A DNA stretch of 13,753 bases from CAZITB01 sp964542055 (lineage in GTDB: Bacteria > Planctomycetota > Phycisphaerae > Sedimentisphaerales > CAMDDF01): assembly GCA_964542055.1 (NCBI GenBank), contig CAZITB010000081.1, positions 1-13,753 of the forward strand, given 5' to 3'. Shown here one piece after another: positions 6,790 to 13,229 of the stretch; position 1 is the stretch's first letter; the number at the start of each line of letters is the position of its first letter. The position numbers were made by a program, and so were the translations under genes. The notes beneath the pieces were generated by a model. That model saw nothing but the letters and a program-made list of their open reading frames with translations. It was not told where the DNA came from and searched no databases.

Positions 6790-7650
6790 TTGAATATTTT
6801 AGGTAAAACGGGTTTGAAAGTTTTCCCGATCGGTTATGGCGGGGTTGCAGCGATGACAGATGATGCTGAGCTGGTTAAAAGAGAAGTGCAGAAATCGATA
6901 GATGTGGGTGTGAATTATTTTGATGTGGCGCCGACGTATGGCAATGCTCAGCAGATGCTGGGGCCGGCACTGGAGCCGTTTCGCAGAGATGTTTACCTTG
7001 CATGCAAGACTCATGAGAGAACTGCCCAAGGGGCGAAAGAGCAGCTTGATGAATCGATGGAGCTGTTGAAGACGGATTATTTTGATGTTTATCAGCTGCA
7101 CGGGATCGTTGATGTTGAGAAAGATGTCAAGGCGGTATTTGCCAAAGGCGGGGCGATGGAGCCGATTTTGGATGCGAAAAAAGCGGGTATAATTCGCAAT
7201 ATCGGGTTTTCAACGCATACGGTTGAGGCGGGTCTTGCGGCGATGGATATGTTTGATTTTGATACGGCGATGTTTGCGGTTAATTTTGTGTGCCATTTTA
7301 ATAATGGTTTCGAAGTTAAGCTTCTGGAAGAGGCGCATAAGCGGAATATGGGGGTTATCGCGCTGAAGTCGATGGCGAAATGCAGCTGGAAGGGCCAGGA
7401 TGATCCGGATAAGAAAGATTATCCCAAGAGCTGGTATCGTCCGATAGAGGATCCTGAGCTTGCGCGGCTGGCGCTTAGCTGGACGATGAGCCAGGAGGGC
7501 GTTGGAGTTGTTTTGCCGCCGGGGCATAACTATTGTTATAATCTTGCGCTGGATGTTTATGATAAATGCGGGCCTTTGAGCGAAGATGAGATTGATAAGC
7601 TAAAAGCGGTTGCTAAAGATCAGGATGAGATATTCCCTGTGAAAAGTTGA
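6790..7650 (+). CDS. Cytoplasmic aldo/keto reductase
   Basis: This 286-residue aldo/keto reductase has no signal peptide. The catalytic tetrad is Asp45 and Tyr50 (FDVAPTYG), Lys73 (ACKT) and His104 (YQLH). It is paralogous to the divergent gene at 5683-6657 over its whole length. Long shared blocks include DVEKDVKAVFAKGGAM and AAMDMFDFDT, and the other protein differs mainly by its added Tat signal. The start is TTG at 6790, chosen because AAAGGGA (6778-6784) stands five bases upstream and the family N-terminus (LGKTGLKV) begins three residues in. An in-frame ATG at 6754 is followed by two stops and cannot be used. No iron-sulfur or other extra domain is visible. The substrate is unknown; co-location suggests the pair acts on the same kind of compound inside and outside the membrane. 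Confidence 0.9.
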   Translation: MNILGKTGLKVFPIGYGGVAAMTDDAELVKREVQKSIDVGVNYFDVAPTYGNAQQMLGPALEPFRRDVYLACKTHERTAQGAKEQLDESMELLKTDYFDVYQLHGIVDVEKDVKAVFAKGGAMEPILDAKKAGIIRNIGFSTHTVEAGLAAMDMFDFDTAMFAVNFVCHFNNGFEVKLLEEAHKRNMGVIALKSMAKCSWKGQDDPDKKDYPKSWYRPIEDPELARLALSWTMSQEGVGVVLPPGHNYCYNLALDVYDKCGPLSEDEIDKLKAVAKDQDEIFPVKS

Positions 7651-7741
7651 TTAAATTTAGGTTGTGGGCGAGTTTTTAAGGGTTTCGGGTCGCTTGCGCT
7701 CTGCGATGACAGGCGTTCGTGAGTGACATACTTCACGAAAT

Positions 7742-7773
7742 AAAAAAGGCCGTGGCGAATAACCACAGCCTTT
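7742..7773 (-). terminator. Intrinsic terminator for the lost PEP-CTERM gene
   Basis: Arms 7745-7755 (AAAGGCCGTGG) and 7763-7773 (CCACAGCCTTT) pair with a single C/A mismatch around a 7-base loop. On the minus strand the stem is followed directly by TTTTTTATTT. It lies about 50 bases beyond the minus-strand stop at 7820, where the terminator of the PEP-CTERM gene would be. On the plus strand the following CGAATTTTT is weaker but could help end the reductase transcript. Confidence 0.7.
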
Positions 7774-7819
7774 CGAATTTTTGAGAATCATCTCCCTTGT
7801 TAGTTGTGCCTTTTTACAA

Positions 7820-7915
7820 CTATGTAGTTTTTAGTTTCTTTTTGCCAAGAAGCATGGCTATTGAGCCTAAGCCTAATAGTGCTACAGTTGCAGGCGCAGG
7901 TAGATTATAGCCTGT
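7820..7915 (-). pseudogene. C-terminal remnant of a PEP-CTERM sorted protein
   Basis: The minus strand from 7915 to the stop at 7820 encodes 31 residues ending with a classical PEP-CTERM-type tail. It has a PAPAT motif (PEPAT variant), a hydrophobic helix (VALLGLGSIAMLLG) and a basic end (KKKLK). Such tails direct exported proteins to exosortase for processing and surface attachment. An in-frame stop at 7916-7918 cuts the frame immediately upstream, and I could find no start codon or ribosome site for so short a peptide. It is therefore the 3' end of a gene whose body is gone. With its terminator intact, this looks like a deletion or insertion breakpoint. Confidence 0.75.
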
Positions 7916-7918
7916 TTA

Positions 7919-8132
7919 TAGAAATGTTAATGTAGGCATTAATCTGAATATGGATAAGGGAAATGCTTAGATTGTTGGTGGGCGTTTATTTTTAGTTTAA
8001 TATTTGATTTTGCATTGAAATTGAATCTAACCCAGAATTGAGAAAGATAGATTCAAAAAATGCCTTACATTGGTAATTTTGTCCTGGATACCAGCTTGGA
8101 TAAATCTGGTATCCAAAGGGGGATATTTATAG
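7919..8132. other. AT-rich non-coding junction before the RHS locus
   Basis: No gene is supported here. Frames on both strands are interrupted by stops, and no continuation of the PEP-CTERM protein or the RHS protein could be traced in any frame. The stretch separates the moderate-GC housekeeping-type region from the AT-rich RHS region and contains the inverted repeat at 8085-8115. Confidence 0.5.
8085..8115. repeat. Perfect 10-bp inverted repeat
   Basis: TGGATACCAG (8085-8094) and CTGGTATCCA (8106-8115) are exact reverse complements with an 11-base spacer. There is no T-run after it on the plus strand, so it is a poor terminator. It could be an RNA hairpin, an interspersed palindromic repeat or a recombination site. 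It lies 18 bases before the region where RHS coding sequence becomes continuous. Confidence 0.7.
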
Positions 8133-8258
8133 ACAACCATAGACATAAAAAAAGCGAATAGTCTCAATCTGCCTACAGAAAACACCCTATTTCAGGGTAA
8201 ACAGATTTTAAGACTTGATGACTCAAATGACTTAGACCCTAACTTCGTAGCATATCCC

Positions 8259-10541
8259 TTGAAAAGAAGCCTTACAGCATATGATGGGCTTGGCAGGAAA
8301 TTGCGTTCTGTGATACTTAAAGATCCGAACATTAGCATCGGTATAAACGATGTCAATATGACAATCGACAAGATAACCGATTACGTTTATGATGCAAACG
8401 GGATGCTTTACCGAACAAAAGAGTATTATGAAGGTGATATGGTTACCAGTTTTACATCCGCTTATACGCAATACATTTATGATGGACTTGGCAGAATTGA
8501 GCAAACAGTACAAGGTGAACTTGACGAAGTAGATGCATTTGGTTCAATATGGGAAACTGCTTCACCTCTTAGATACACTTCCTACCATTACAACTCTATG
8601 GGACAAAAGGATATTCAGATAATAAGTGACATCAATACAATAGATGATTCCATTGTCGATGTAAATACATACTATTATTATGATAACCAGGGCAGAGTTA
8701 CTAACATTTACAATGAAAGTGGCAGGCTTGCAAAATATTACTATGATACACTAGGACGAAAAACGGCAACAATTGATGCTCACGGAATGTTGACCCTTAA
8801 TTACTATGATGGTCTTGGCAACATGTATGCAACCATCGAAGATGCAAACAATCTCCAGCGGACAACATATTATGGTTATGACCGTAACAATCGTAGAACT
8901 TTAATAAGTTCAGGTTCAGAGACTACGACATACGAATATAACTACCTGGGTAAAATTGACCAAATATCTTATCCAGATGATAAGGTAATCGAATACGGCT
9001 ATGATATGCTTGGCAATGTTATCAATCGAACCGTAACTGAAAACAGCCAAAGCGTTACCACCCATTACAAACGCAACATACTCGGTCGTATAGCTTATAA
9101 GCAATACAGTAACGACCCCAATTGGAATGATCCTGATAATGCCTTGCCCTTTGATGAGATACTCTACGATGCATCTGGAAATAAATCCATTATGGCAAAC
9201 ATTGACAGTGGAAGTGACCTTGAGCTTGCTCTATATAATTATGATGGGTTTGGCAACCTTACTGGCAGTGCTCAGGCTTACAGCGATATATCCTATAGCG
9301 TCTCATACGGCTATGATCAGCGAGGACTTTTGAAGAATATTTACTATCCCGAAGAAAAACTTGTAACCTACACAAGGGATGCTCTTGGCAGGATAACCTC
9401 AGTAAGTTATAATGGCAATCAGGTCATTGTTTATTACTGGCTGGGTGATAAAGTGATAGGTAAGGTTTTTAATAACAATATTTCATATACTGCCAATATT
9501 GACGCTCTGGGCAGAGTTGACGCTGAACGTTATGGCAATATGACTTTCGATTATGCCTATAGCAACCATACATCACGTTTAACTGACAGGAATACAGCCG
9601 ATTACGGCTATGATACGCTCGGCAGGGTTACAAGCGAAGATGCGACAAGTTACACCTGCGACATACTCGGCAACCCAACCAACGCAACCGAAGATAACCT
9701 CATTTACACCCTTGATAATGAAAACCGTGTAACAGATGTCAACGACGGTCTTGGTGTATTTGCAACCTATAAATATGACAGACTAGGCAGAAGAACATCA
9801 AAGACAGTTAATAGCAATACTACCTTTTTCGCCTATGATAAATCTGGCAATATCATCACCGAATATGCAAAGGATGGCAATGACCTTGATTGGATACACG
9901 ATTATGTATATGGTGCTAACGGTGAACTGATTTATATGCAGTTGGAAGGTATCCCTGCTTCAAGCAGTGGTGCGGATTTAGATGATTTCATAGATTTCTG
10001 TATGGCTTGGTTATGTGCTCCCTATTGTGATTCAAATGATCTGATTTGGGATTATGATAATGACTATGATATAACGTTCAAAGATTGGGCGTATCATGAG
10101 CCAAATTTTGCAGATGTAAATATTTCACCAGCAAGGGTAAATGGTAGATATATCCTGACTGACTTTATGGGGTCAGTAGTCGGAATTGCCAAAGAAGACG
10201 GCACAGCAATCGAGATTTCCTATGATGCCTGGGGAACACCGTATTACACTGGCAGTATTGACGGTTTGACAATTCTTTGGAATGGTTATTATTTAGATGA
10301 TGAAACCGATAATTACTATTTGAGGAACAGATACTATTCAACCCTTGAACGAAAGTTTATAACAGAAGATCCGCATGGTGTTGTGCCTGATGGGATTTGG
10401 AATAATCCGTTCGGGATACAAAAGCAGTATGATGATGGGTTAGGTTTGATGGTTTATGCAGGTGGTGATCCCATAAATAATAAGGATAAGTGGGGATTAT
10501 GCCAAAAGAAGGTTACTTTTAAGGACATGGCTTGTTTTTAG
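8259..10541 (+). CDS. RHS/YD-repeat polymorphic toxin protein, 5'-truncated
   Basis: Long RHS protein that forms a beta-strand cocoon around a C-terminal toxin tip. Many YD repeats run from residue 7 to about 570 (for example YDGLGRK, YVYDANGM, YYYDTLGRK, YGYDMLGN, YDRLGRR). A dockerin-like insertion at about 575-620 follows. The RHS core spans roughly 627-747 (ILTDFMGSVVGIA, DETDNYYLRNRYY, EDPHG, PINNKDKWGL). After WGL only 14 residues of tip remain before the stop. The nominal TTG start at 8259 has no ribosome site, and the frame is open back to 8133 with RHS-like composition but no ATG, so the N-terminal part, including any signal, is missing. The frame ends in a T5 run; one added T would join it to the downstream ORF at 10532. 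The region is more AT-rich than the genes to its left, suggesting separate origin. Probably a remnant, though core and tip could still feed recombination. Confidence 0.85.
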   Translation: MKRSLTAYDGLGRKLRSVILKDPNISIGINDVNMTIDKITDYVYDANGMLYRTKEYYEGDMVTSFTSAYTQYIYDGLGRIEQTVQGELDEVDAFGSIWETASPLRYTSYHYNSMGQKDIQIISDINTIDDSIVDVNTYYYYDNQGRVTNIYNESGRLAKYYYDTLGRKTATIDAHGMLTLNYYDGLGNMYATIEDANNLQRTTYYGYDRNNRRTLISSGSETTTYEYNYLGKIDQISYPDDKVIEYGYDMLGNVINRTVTENSQSVTTHYKRNILGRIAYKQYSNDPNWNDPDNALPFDEILYDASGNKSIMANIDSGSDLELALYNYDGFGNLTGSAQAYSDISYSVSYGYDQRGLLKNIYYPEEKLVTYTRDALGRITSVSYNGNQVIVYYWLGDKVIGKVFNNNISYTANIDALGRVDAERYGNMTFDYAYSNHTSRLTDRNTADYGYDTLGRVTSEDATSYTCDILGNPTNATEDNLIYTLDNENRVTDVNDGLGVFATYKYDRLGRRTSKTVNSNTTFFAYDKSGNIITEYAKDGNDLDWIHDYVYGANGELIYMQLEGIPASSSGADLDDFIDFCMAWLCAPYCDSNDLIWDYDNDYDITFKDWAYHEPNFADVNISPARVNGRYILTDFMGSVVGIAKEDGTAIEISYDAWGTPYYTGSIDGLTILWNGYYLDDETDNYYLRNRYYSTLERKFITEDPHGVVPDGIWNNPFGIQKQYDDGLGLMVYAGGDPINNKDKWGLCQKKVTFKDMACF
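9981..10499 (+). repeat. RHS core repeat, copy 1
   Basis: 519 bp, 173 codons, aligning without gaps to 11969-12487 at a constant offset of 1988 bp. By eye about 26 residues differ, giving roughly 85 percent protein identity, with near-identical DNA around 10030-10140. It ends exactly at WGL, where the toxin tips diverge, so it is the expected recombination arm for tip exchange. Confidence 0.92.
10050..10085 (+). other. Dockerin-like EF-hand calcium loop inside the RHS protein
   Basis: Codons for DYDNDYDITFKD (residues 598-609) give Asp at loop positions 1, 3, 5 and 7, Thr at 9 and Asp at 12, with Ile at 8, the classical EF-hand or dockerin loop. The preceding FIDFCMAWLCAPYC and following WAYHEPNF resemble the helical flanks of planctomycete dockerin-type modules. 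The loop is identical in the second copy (12038-12073). Calcium binding is inferred. Confidence 0.6.
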
Positions 10542-10885
10542 ATGAAGAATGCCAAAAAAGTAAATGGATAAATACAAATGAGAAATGTATTCCAGCTGGA
10601 ATGTCCAATGGAATAAGAGGTGATTTTATGTTAACTTCTGGGGATATTAAAAAATTGTGTCCCAATATATGTTGTGGAGCTACTCTTTATCTACAAGGTT
10701 GCGCAATAGGTCGAAATGAAGAATATATGAGGGAACTATCTATAGGCTGTAACAAAATTACAAAAGTTTGCGGCTATACCAAAGCGTTGAAATATATCCC
10801 TGGAACAAATAACTTTCCCTGCTCCATGGAATTGGAAGTGTATAGATATAAAATAAAATTAGGAGCCAATAGATATGAAAATTAA
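10532..10885 (+). pseudogene. Frameshifted C-terminal tip of the first RHS protein (Cys-rich)
   Basis: The 117-codon frame from TTG 10532 overlaps the end of the RHS gene by 10 bases in the -1 frame and has no ribosome site. Adding one T to the T5 run at 10535-10539 joins WGLCQKKVTFKDMACF to LDEECQKSKW without a seam, so this is best read as the rest of the RHS tip. It carries about nine cysteines. A block GATLYLQGCAIGR followed by VCGYTKAL resembles the strand-Cys segment of caspase-like/DUF4347-type domains, while NGIRGDFMLTSGDI fits the segment after the usual His-Gly. The catalytic His itself is not present there (GMSNG). A programmed -1 slip on TTTTTAG is an alternative to mutation or sequencing error. 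The function of the domain is uncertain. Confidence 0.6.
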
Positions 10886-11360
10886 AAACAGTTTGAGGAA
10901 AATTTTAACATTTATAGTTTTATTGATTTGTCTATTGTTAATTGCGCTTCAAGTAGCAAATGCCTTATTAGTAAAAAATATTCGTAAGCAAATTTTTGAT
11001 GCCGAAAAAGTCGATTTATATATTTGTATGTATCCTAACCAGACAATAATTCAAAAACTGGTAACATTGGAAAAAAAGGAGAACATTGAATCTCTTAGCA
11101 AAAGTTTCAAAGTGGCAGGTTTTTCTCTACCTTTTGATGAATTGATTGGAGGGGGGTATATAATCAAAATATATGAAAATGGTATTCCAAGAGATATTGT
11201 TGTTAAACGAAATGGTGTAGTATTTGCTGGTAGATACCCAATACACATTTCAGATTATTTTTTTGAAGAAGTAAATAATCAAATAAAGATCAACGGTGGA
11301 AAGTTACCAGATTGGGAAAATTTGTTTAATAATTTCAAAAAAGTTTCTGAGAACAAGTAA
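10875..11360 (+). CDS. Membrane-anchored small protein, candidate immunity protein
   Basis: I do not recognise this 161-residue family. Basic residues at 2-9 (KIKNSLRK) precede a single hydrophobic helix at about 11-30 and then a soluble domain, a signal-anchor topology with the C-terminus outside the cytoplasm. The ATG has AGGAG (10861-10865) nine bases upstream and overlaps the end of the preceding tip frame by 11 bases, an arrangement typical of toxin-immunity pairs. A cognate immunity protein that neutralises tip 1 at the membrane or in the periplasm is inferred from position only. Low GC matches the tip rather than the RHS core. Confidence 0.7.
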   Translation: MKIKNSLRKILTFIVLLICLLLIALQVANALLVKNIRKQIFDAEKVDLYICMYPNQTIIQKLVTLEKKENIESLSKSFKVAGFSLPFDELIGGGYIIKIYENGIPRDIVVKRNGVVFAGRYPIHISDYFFEEVNNQIKINGGKLPDWENLFNNFKKVSENK

Positions 11361-11368
11361 TGTAGGGA

Positions 11369-11458
11369 ATGGATATGACCAATTGGCTAATAGGTGGACA
11401 TAATTGCTGGACATTTGCAAAAACCTCTTTTAAAACTCTATGTGATCCTTGTCCCTAA
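11369..11458 (+). pseudogene. Fragment of a displaced RHS tip (NCxTFA motif)
   Basis: This 29-codon frame from ATG 11369 ends with TAA at 11456-11458. Its GGHNCWTFAK resembles the NCxTFA motif found near the C-termini of many RHS tips and of papain-fold (PPPDE/LRAT-like) domains, followed by several cysteines. There is no ribosome site and nothing resembling a full domain upstream. It is most simply the 3' stub of an earlier tip left when cassettes were exchanged, with the next gene as its orphaned immunity partner. Confidence 0.5.
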
Positions 11459-11477
11459 TTAATACTAACTTAACTAT

Positions 11478-11897
11478 ATGAGTAATTTTATGAAAATATT
11501 TAGAAAGATTATTATATCTCTTGTCGTCTTATTGATTATTCTAAGTCTTTATATTGGTTCATTGCATTATAGGCGTGAACCCTTTATTTACTCAACCGCT
11601 GCGTTAGAATATTTCATAAAGGAAGAAAAACGTTTGCCTAATGATGTTAATGAAATTCTAACTTTGTATAACAAAGAATTTACGCCTATGACAGAAAGTG
11701 ATGTTAAGTTAATTAACTGGCAACTTGATTGGGATAAACTCATAAAGAAAGATGGCAAATTGTTCGATGAAAATGGAAAAAGGGTTTATATTATTTCTCC
11801 AAGAGCGATAGATCCTTTTATGAGGCGAGAAGCAAAGAGAAATTCTATCTATCTTTATGATATTTATCAAAAAGTTAAACAAGCAAATAATCAGTGA
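11478..11897 (+). CDS. Membrane-anchored small protein, candidate orphan immunity protein
   Basis: 139 residues, family not recognised. After a basic MKIFRK start (residues 5-10) comes one hydrophobic helix at about 11-28, then a charged domain rich in Lys, Asp and Tyr, so single-pass with the C-terminus outside. ATG 11478 and ATG 11490 are both possible; the second places the start directly at the basic anchor, and neither has a strong Shine-Dalgarno. It follows the NCxTFA tip fragment. Its TGA shares bases with the GTG start of the next frame (GTGA, 11894-11897). The segment MRREAKRNSIYLYDI near the end suggests a structured domain. The immunity role is inferred from context. Confidence 0.6.
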   Translation: MSNFMKIFRKIIISLVVLLIILSLYIGSLHYRREPFIYSTAALEYFIKEEKRLPNDVNEILTLYNKEFTPMTESDVKLINWQLDWDKLIKKDGKLFDENGKRVYIISPRAIDPFMRREAKRNSIYLYDIYQKVKQANNQ

Positions 11898-13207
11898 ATT
11901 TGTTATCTAATAAAACAGTTTATATGGCAATTCCTGCGACGGTAGTCTACTGGACAGGCGACGCTTTTGATGATATATTTGATTTCTGCATTGCTTGGCT
12001 ATGTTCTCCTTTATGTGATTCAAATGATCTGATTTGGGATTACGATAATGACTATGATATAACGTTCAAAGATTGGGCGTATCACGAACCGAACTTTGCA
12101 GATGTAAATATTTCACCAGCAAGGGTAAACGGCAGATATATCCTGACAGATTATATGGGCAGTGTCATTGGTATCGCAAAACAAGACGGCACAGCTGTGG
12201 AAATTTCTTATGATGCCTGGGGAACACCGTATTACATTGGCAGTATTGACGGCTTGACAATCCTTTGGAACGGATACTATTTTGATGATGAAACCGATAA
12301 TTACTATTTGAGGAACAGATATTATTCAATTCTGGAAAGACGGTTTGTTACTGAAGATCCTCATGGTATTGTCCCTGATGGTATCTGGAATAATCCTTTC
12401 GTGATACATAGGCAGTACATTGATGGTTTGGACTTGAGTGTTTATGGTCAAGGCAACCCAATTAATTTTAGGGATAAATGGGGATTGTGGCGTTATGCAC
12501 TAGCCCCTGCAGAAAGAACTAAAGAGGCTAGGACATTTGTGTTTGCAAACAGTGTTAGCGAATGGAAATATGGCATAAAAGGGCTTGCCCAAATGATTGG
12601 ACTGAACGAGGAAGAATTTGACAAATGGGGCGAAAGAGCATTGCACAAAGTAAATGGCAGACAACACTGCGGTGCATGGGTGCCTAATACTGCTTTTGTG
12701 AACAAAGGTGATGTGGCTGCCGCAATTTTTGCTATGCGTAATCTAAAAGATAAAAAAGGCGAGGATTGGGCATGGATTACAAAGAGGATTAATTGGACTA
12801 ATTTGTGGCTCTCAATGGAATTGAATGATGTTGAAGACCATTTTAGAGAACAAGGTTATAAAACGGTAAGGTTAGATAGAATTTCTAGCAAAAAAGTTTT
12901 GGATACACAATTTGCTAATAGCAAATCCATAGCATGGGCTTTTGCTGGCCACGGATTAGGTGGTGGTGCTATTGCAATTAAAAGTGAATATCATGCTGGT
13001 GAACTTGTTCCTGAATTTTATTATCCAAAGAATGCAAAGGCTGCATTAGATCATCAGTTGGCAGAAGTAATAATGTTATCTTGTTATGCAAGGCAAAGCG
13101 GACAAGGTAGTTGGCAAGAAATTGTAAGTCCTTACGGCACTTTAAGGGCATCAACAGGTTTACTTAATGCTATGACAATTGATTGGGACGAGTTGCCCAC
13201 TGAATAA
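11894..13207 (+). CDS. Orphan RHS core-tip cassette with caspase-like C-terminal domain
   Basis: A 437-residue fragment of an RHS protein. Residues 26-198 repeat the dockerin-like module and RHS core of the upstream gene without gaps, ending at KWGL. No YD-repeat region precedes it: only a short stretch (VYMAIPAT) matches the equivalent LIYMQLEGIPAS. Residues 199-437 are a new tip. Within it KSIAWAFAGHG puts a hydrophobic strand before His353-Gly, and VIMLSC puts another before Cys397, followed by an SGQGSW loop and TLRASTG. This is the His...Cys order and about 44-residue spacing of clan CD (caspase-like) peptidases. A peptidase toxin is therefore plausible but not proven. The GTG start overlaps the upstream stop by four bases; ATG 11924 is an alternative. 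Whether this silent-cassette-like unit is translated is unclear. It ends in DWDELPTE, a motif shared with the next gene. Confidence 0.8.
   Translation: MNLLSNKTVYMAIPATVVYWTGDAFDDIFDFCIAWLCSPLCDSNDLIWDYDNDYDITFKDWAYHEPNFADVNISPARVNGRYILTDYMGSVIGIAKQDGTAVEISYDAWGTPYYIGSIDGLTILWNGYYFDDETDNYYLRNRYYSILERRFVTEDPHGIVPDGIWNNPFVIHRQYIDGLDLSVYGQGNPINFRDKWGLWRYALAPAERTKEARTFVFANSVSEWKYGIKGLAQMIGLNEEEFDKWGERALHKVNGRQHCGAWVPNTAFVNKGDVAAAIFAMRNLKDKKGEDWAWITKRINWTNLWLSMELNDVEDHFREQGYKTVRLDRISSKKVLDTQFANSKSIAWAFAGHGLGGGAIAIKSEYHAGELVPEFYYPKNAKAALDHQLAEVIMLSCYARQSGQGSWQEIVSPYGTLRASTGLLNAMTIDWDELPTE
11969..12487 (+). repeat. RHS core repeat, copy 2
   Basis: Gapless second copy of 9981-10499. Substitutions are concentrated at its two ends (around SPLC at the start and VIHRQYIDGLDLSVYGQG near the end), while the middle is nearly unchanged. 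That pattern would arise if gene conversion homogenised the centre. Confidence 0.92.
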
Positions 13208-13229
13208 AAGAAAGAGATTGATAATAAAT

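Noticed and set aside
7716..7739. 7-bp inverted repeat TTCGTGA/TCACGAA as the reductase terminator
   Set aside because: The stem is short and is not followed by a T-run on the plus strand.
8178..8198. ENTLFQGK resembling a TEV protease site upstream of the RHS frame
   Set aside because: It lacks the Tyr-containing ENLYFQ pattern, and no vector-like sequence surrounds it; it reads as natural RHS-type sequence.
8259..9950. Tandem DNA repeats or a CRISPR-like array
   Set aside because: The recurring signal is the degenerate YD amino-acid repeat; there are no regularly spaced identical DNA repeats or spacers.
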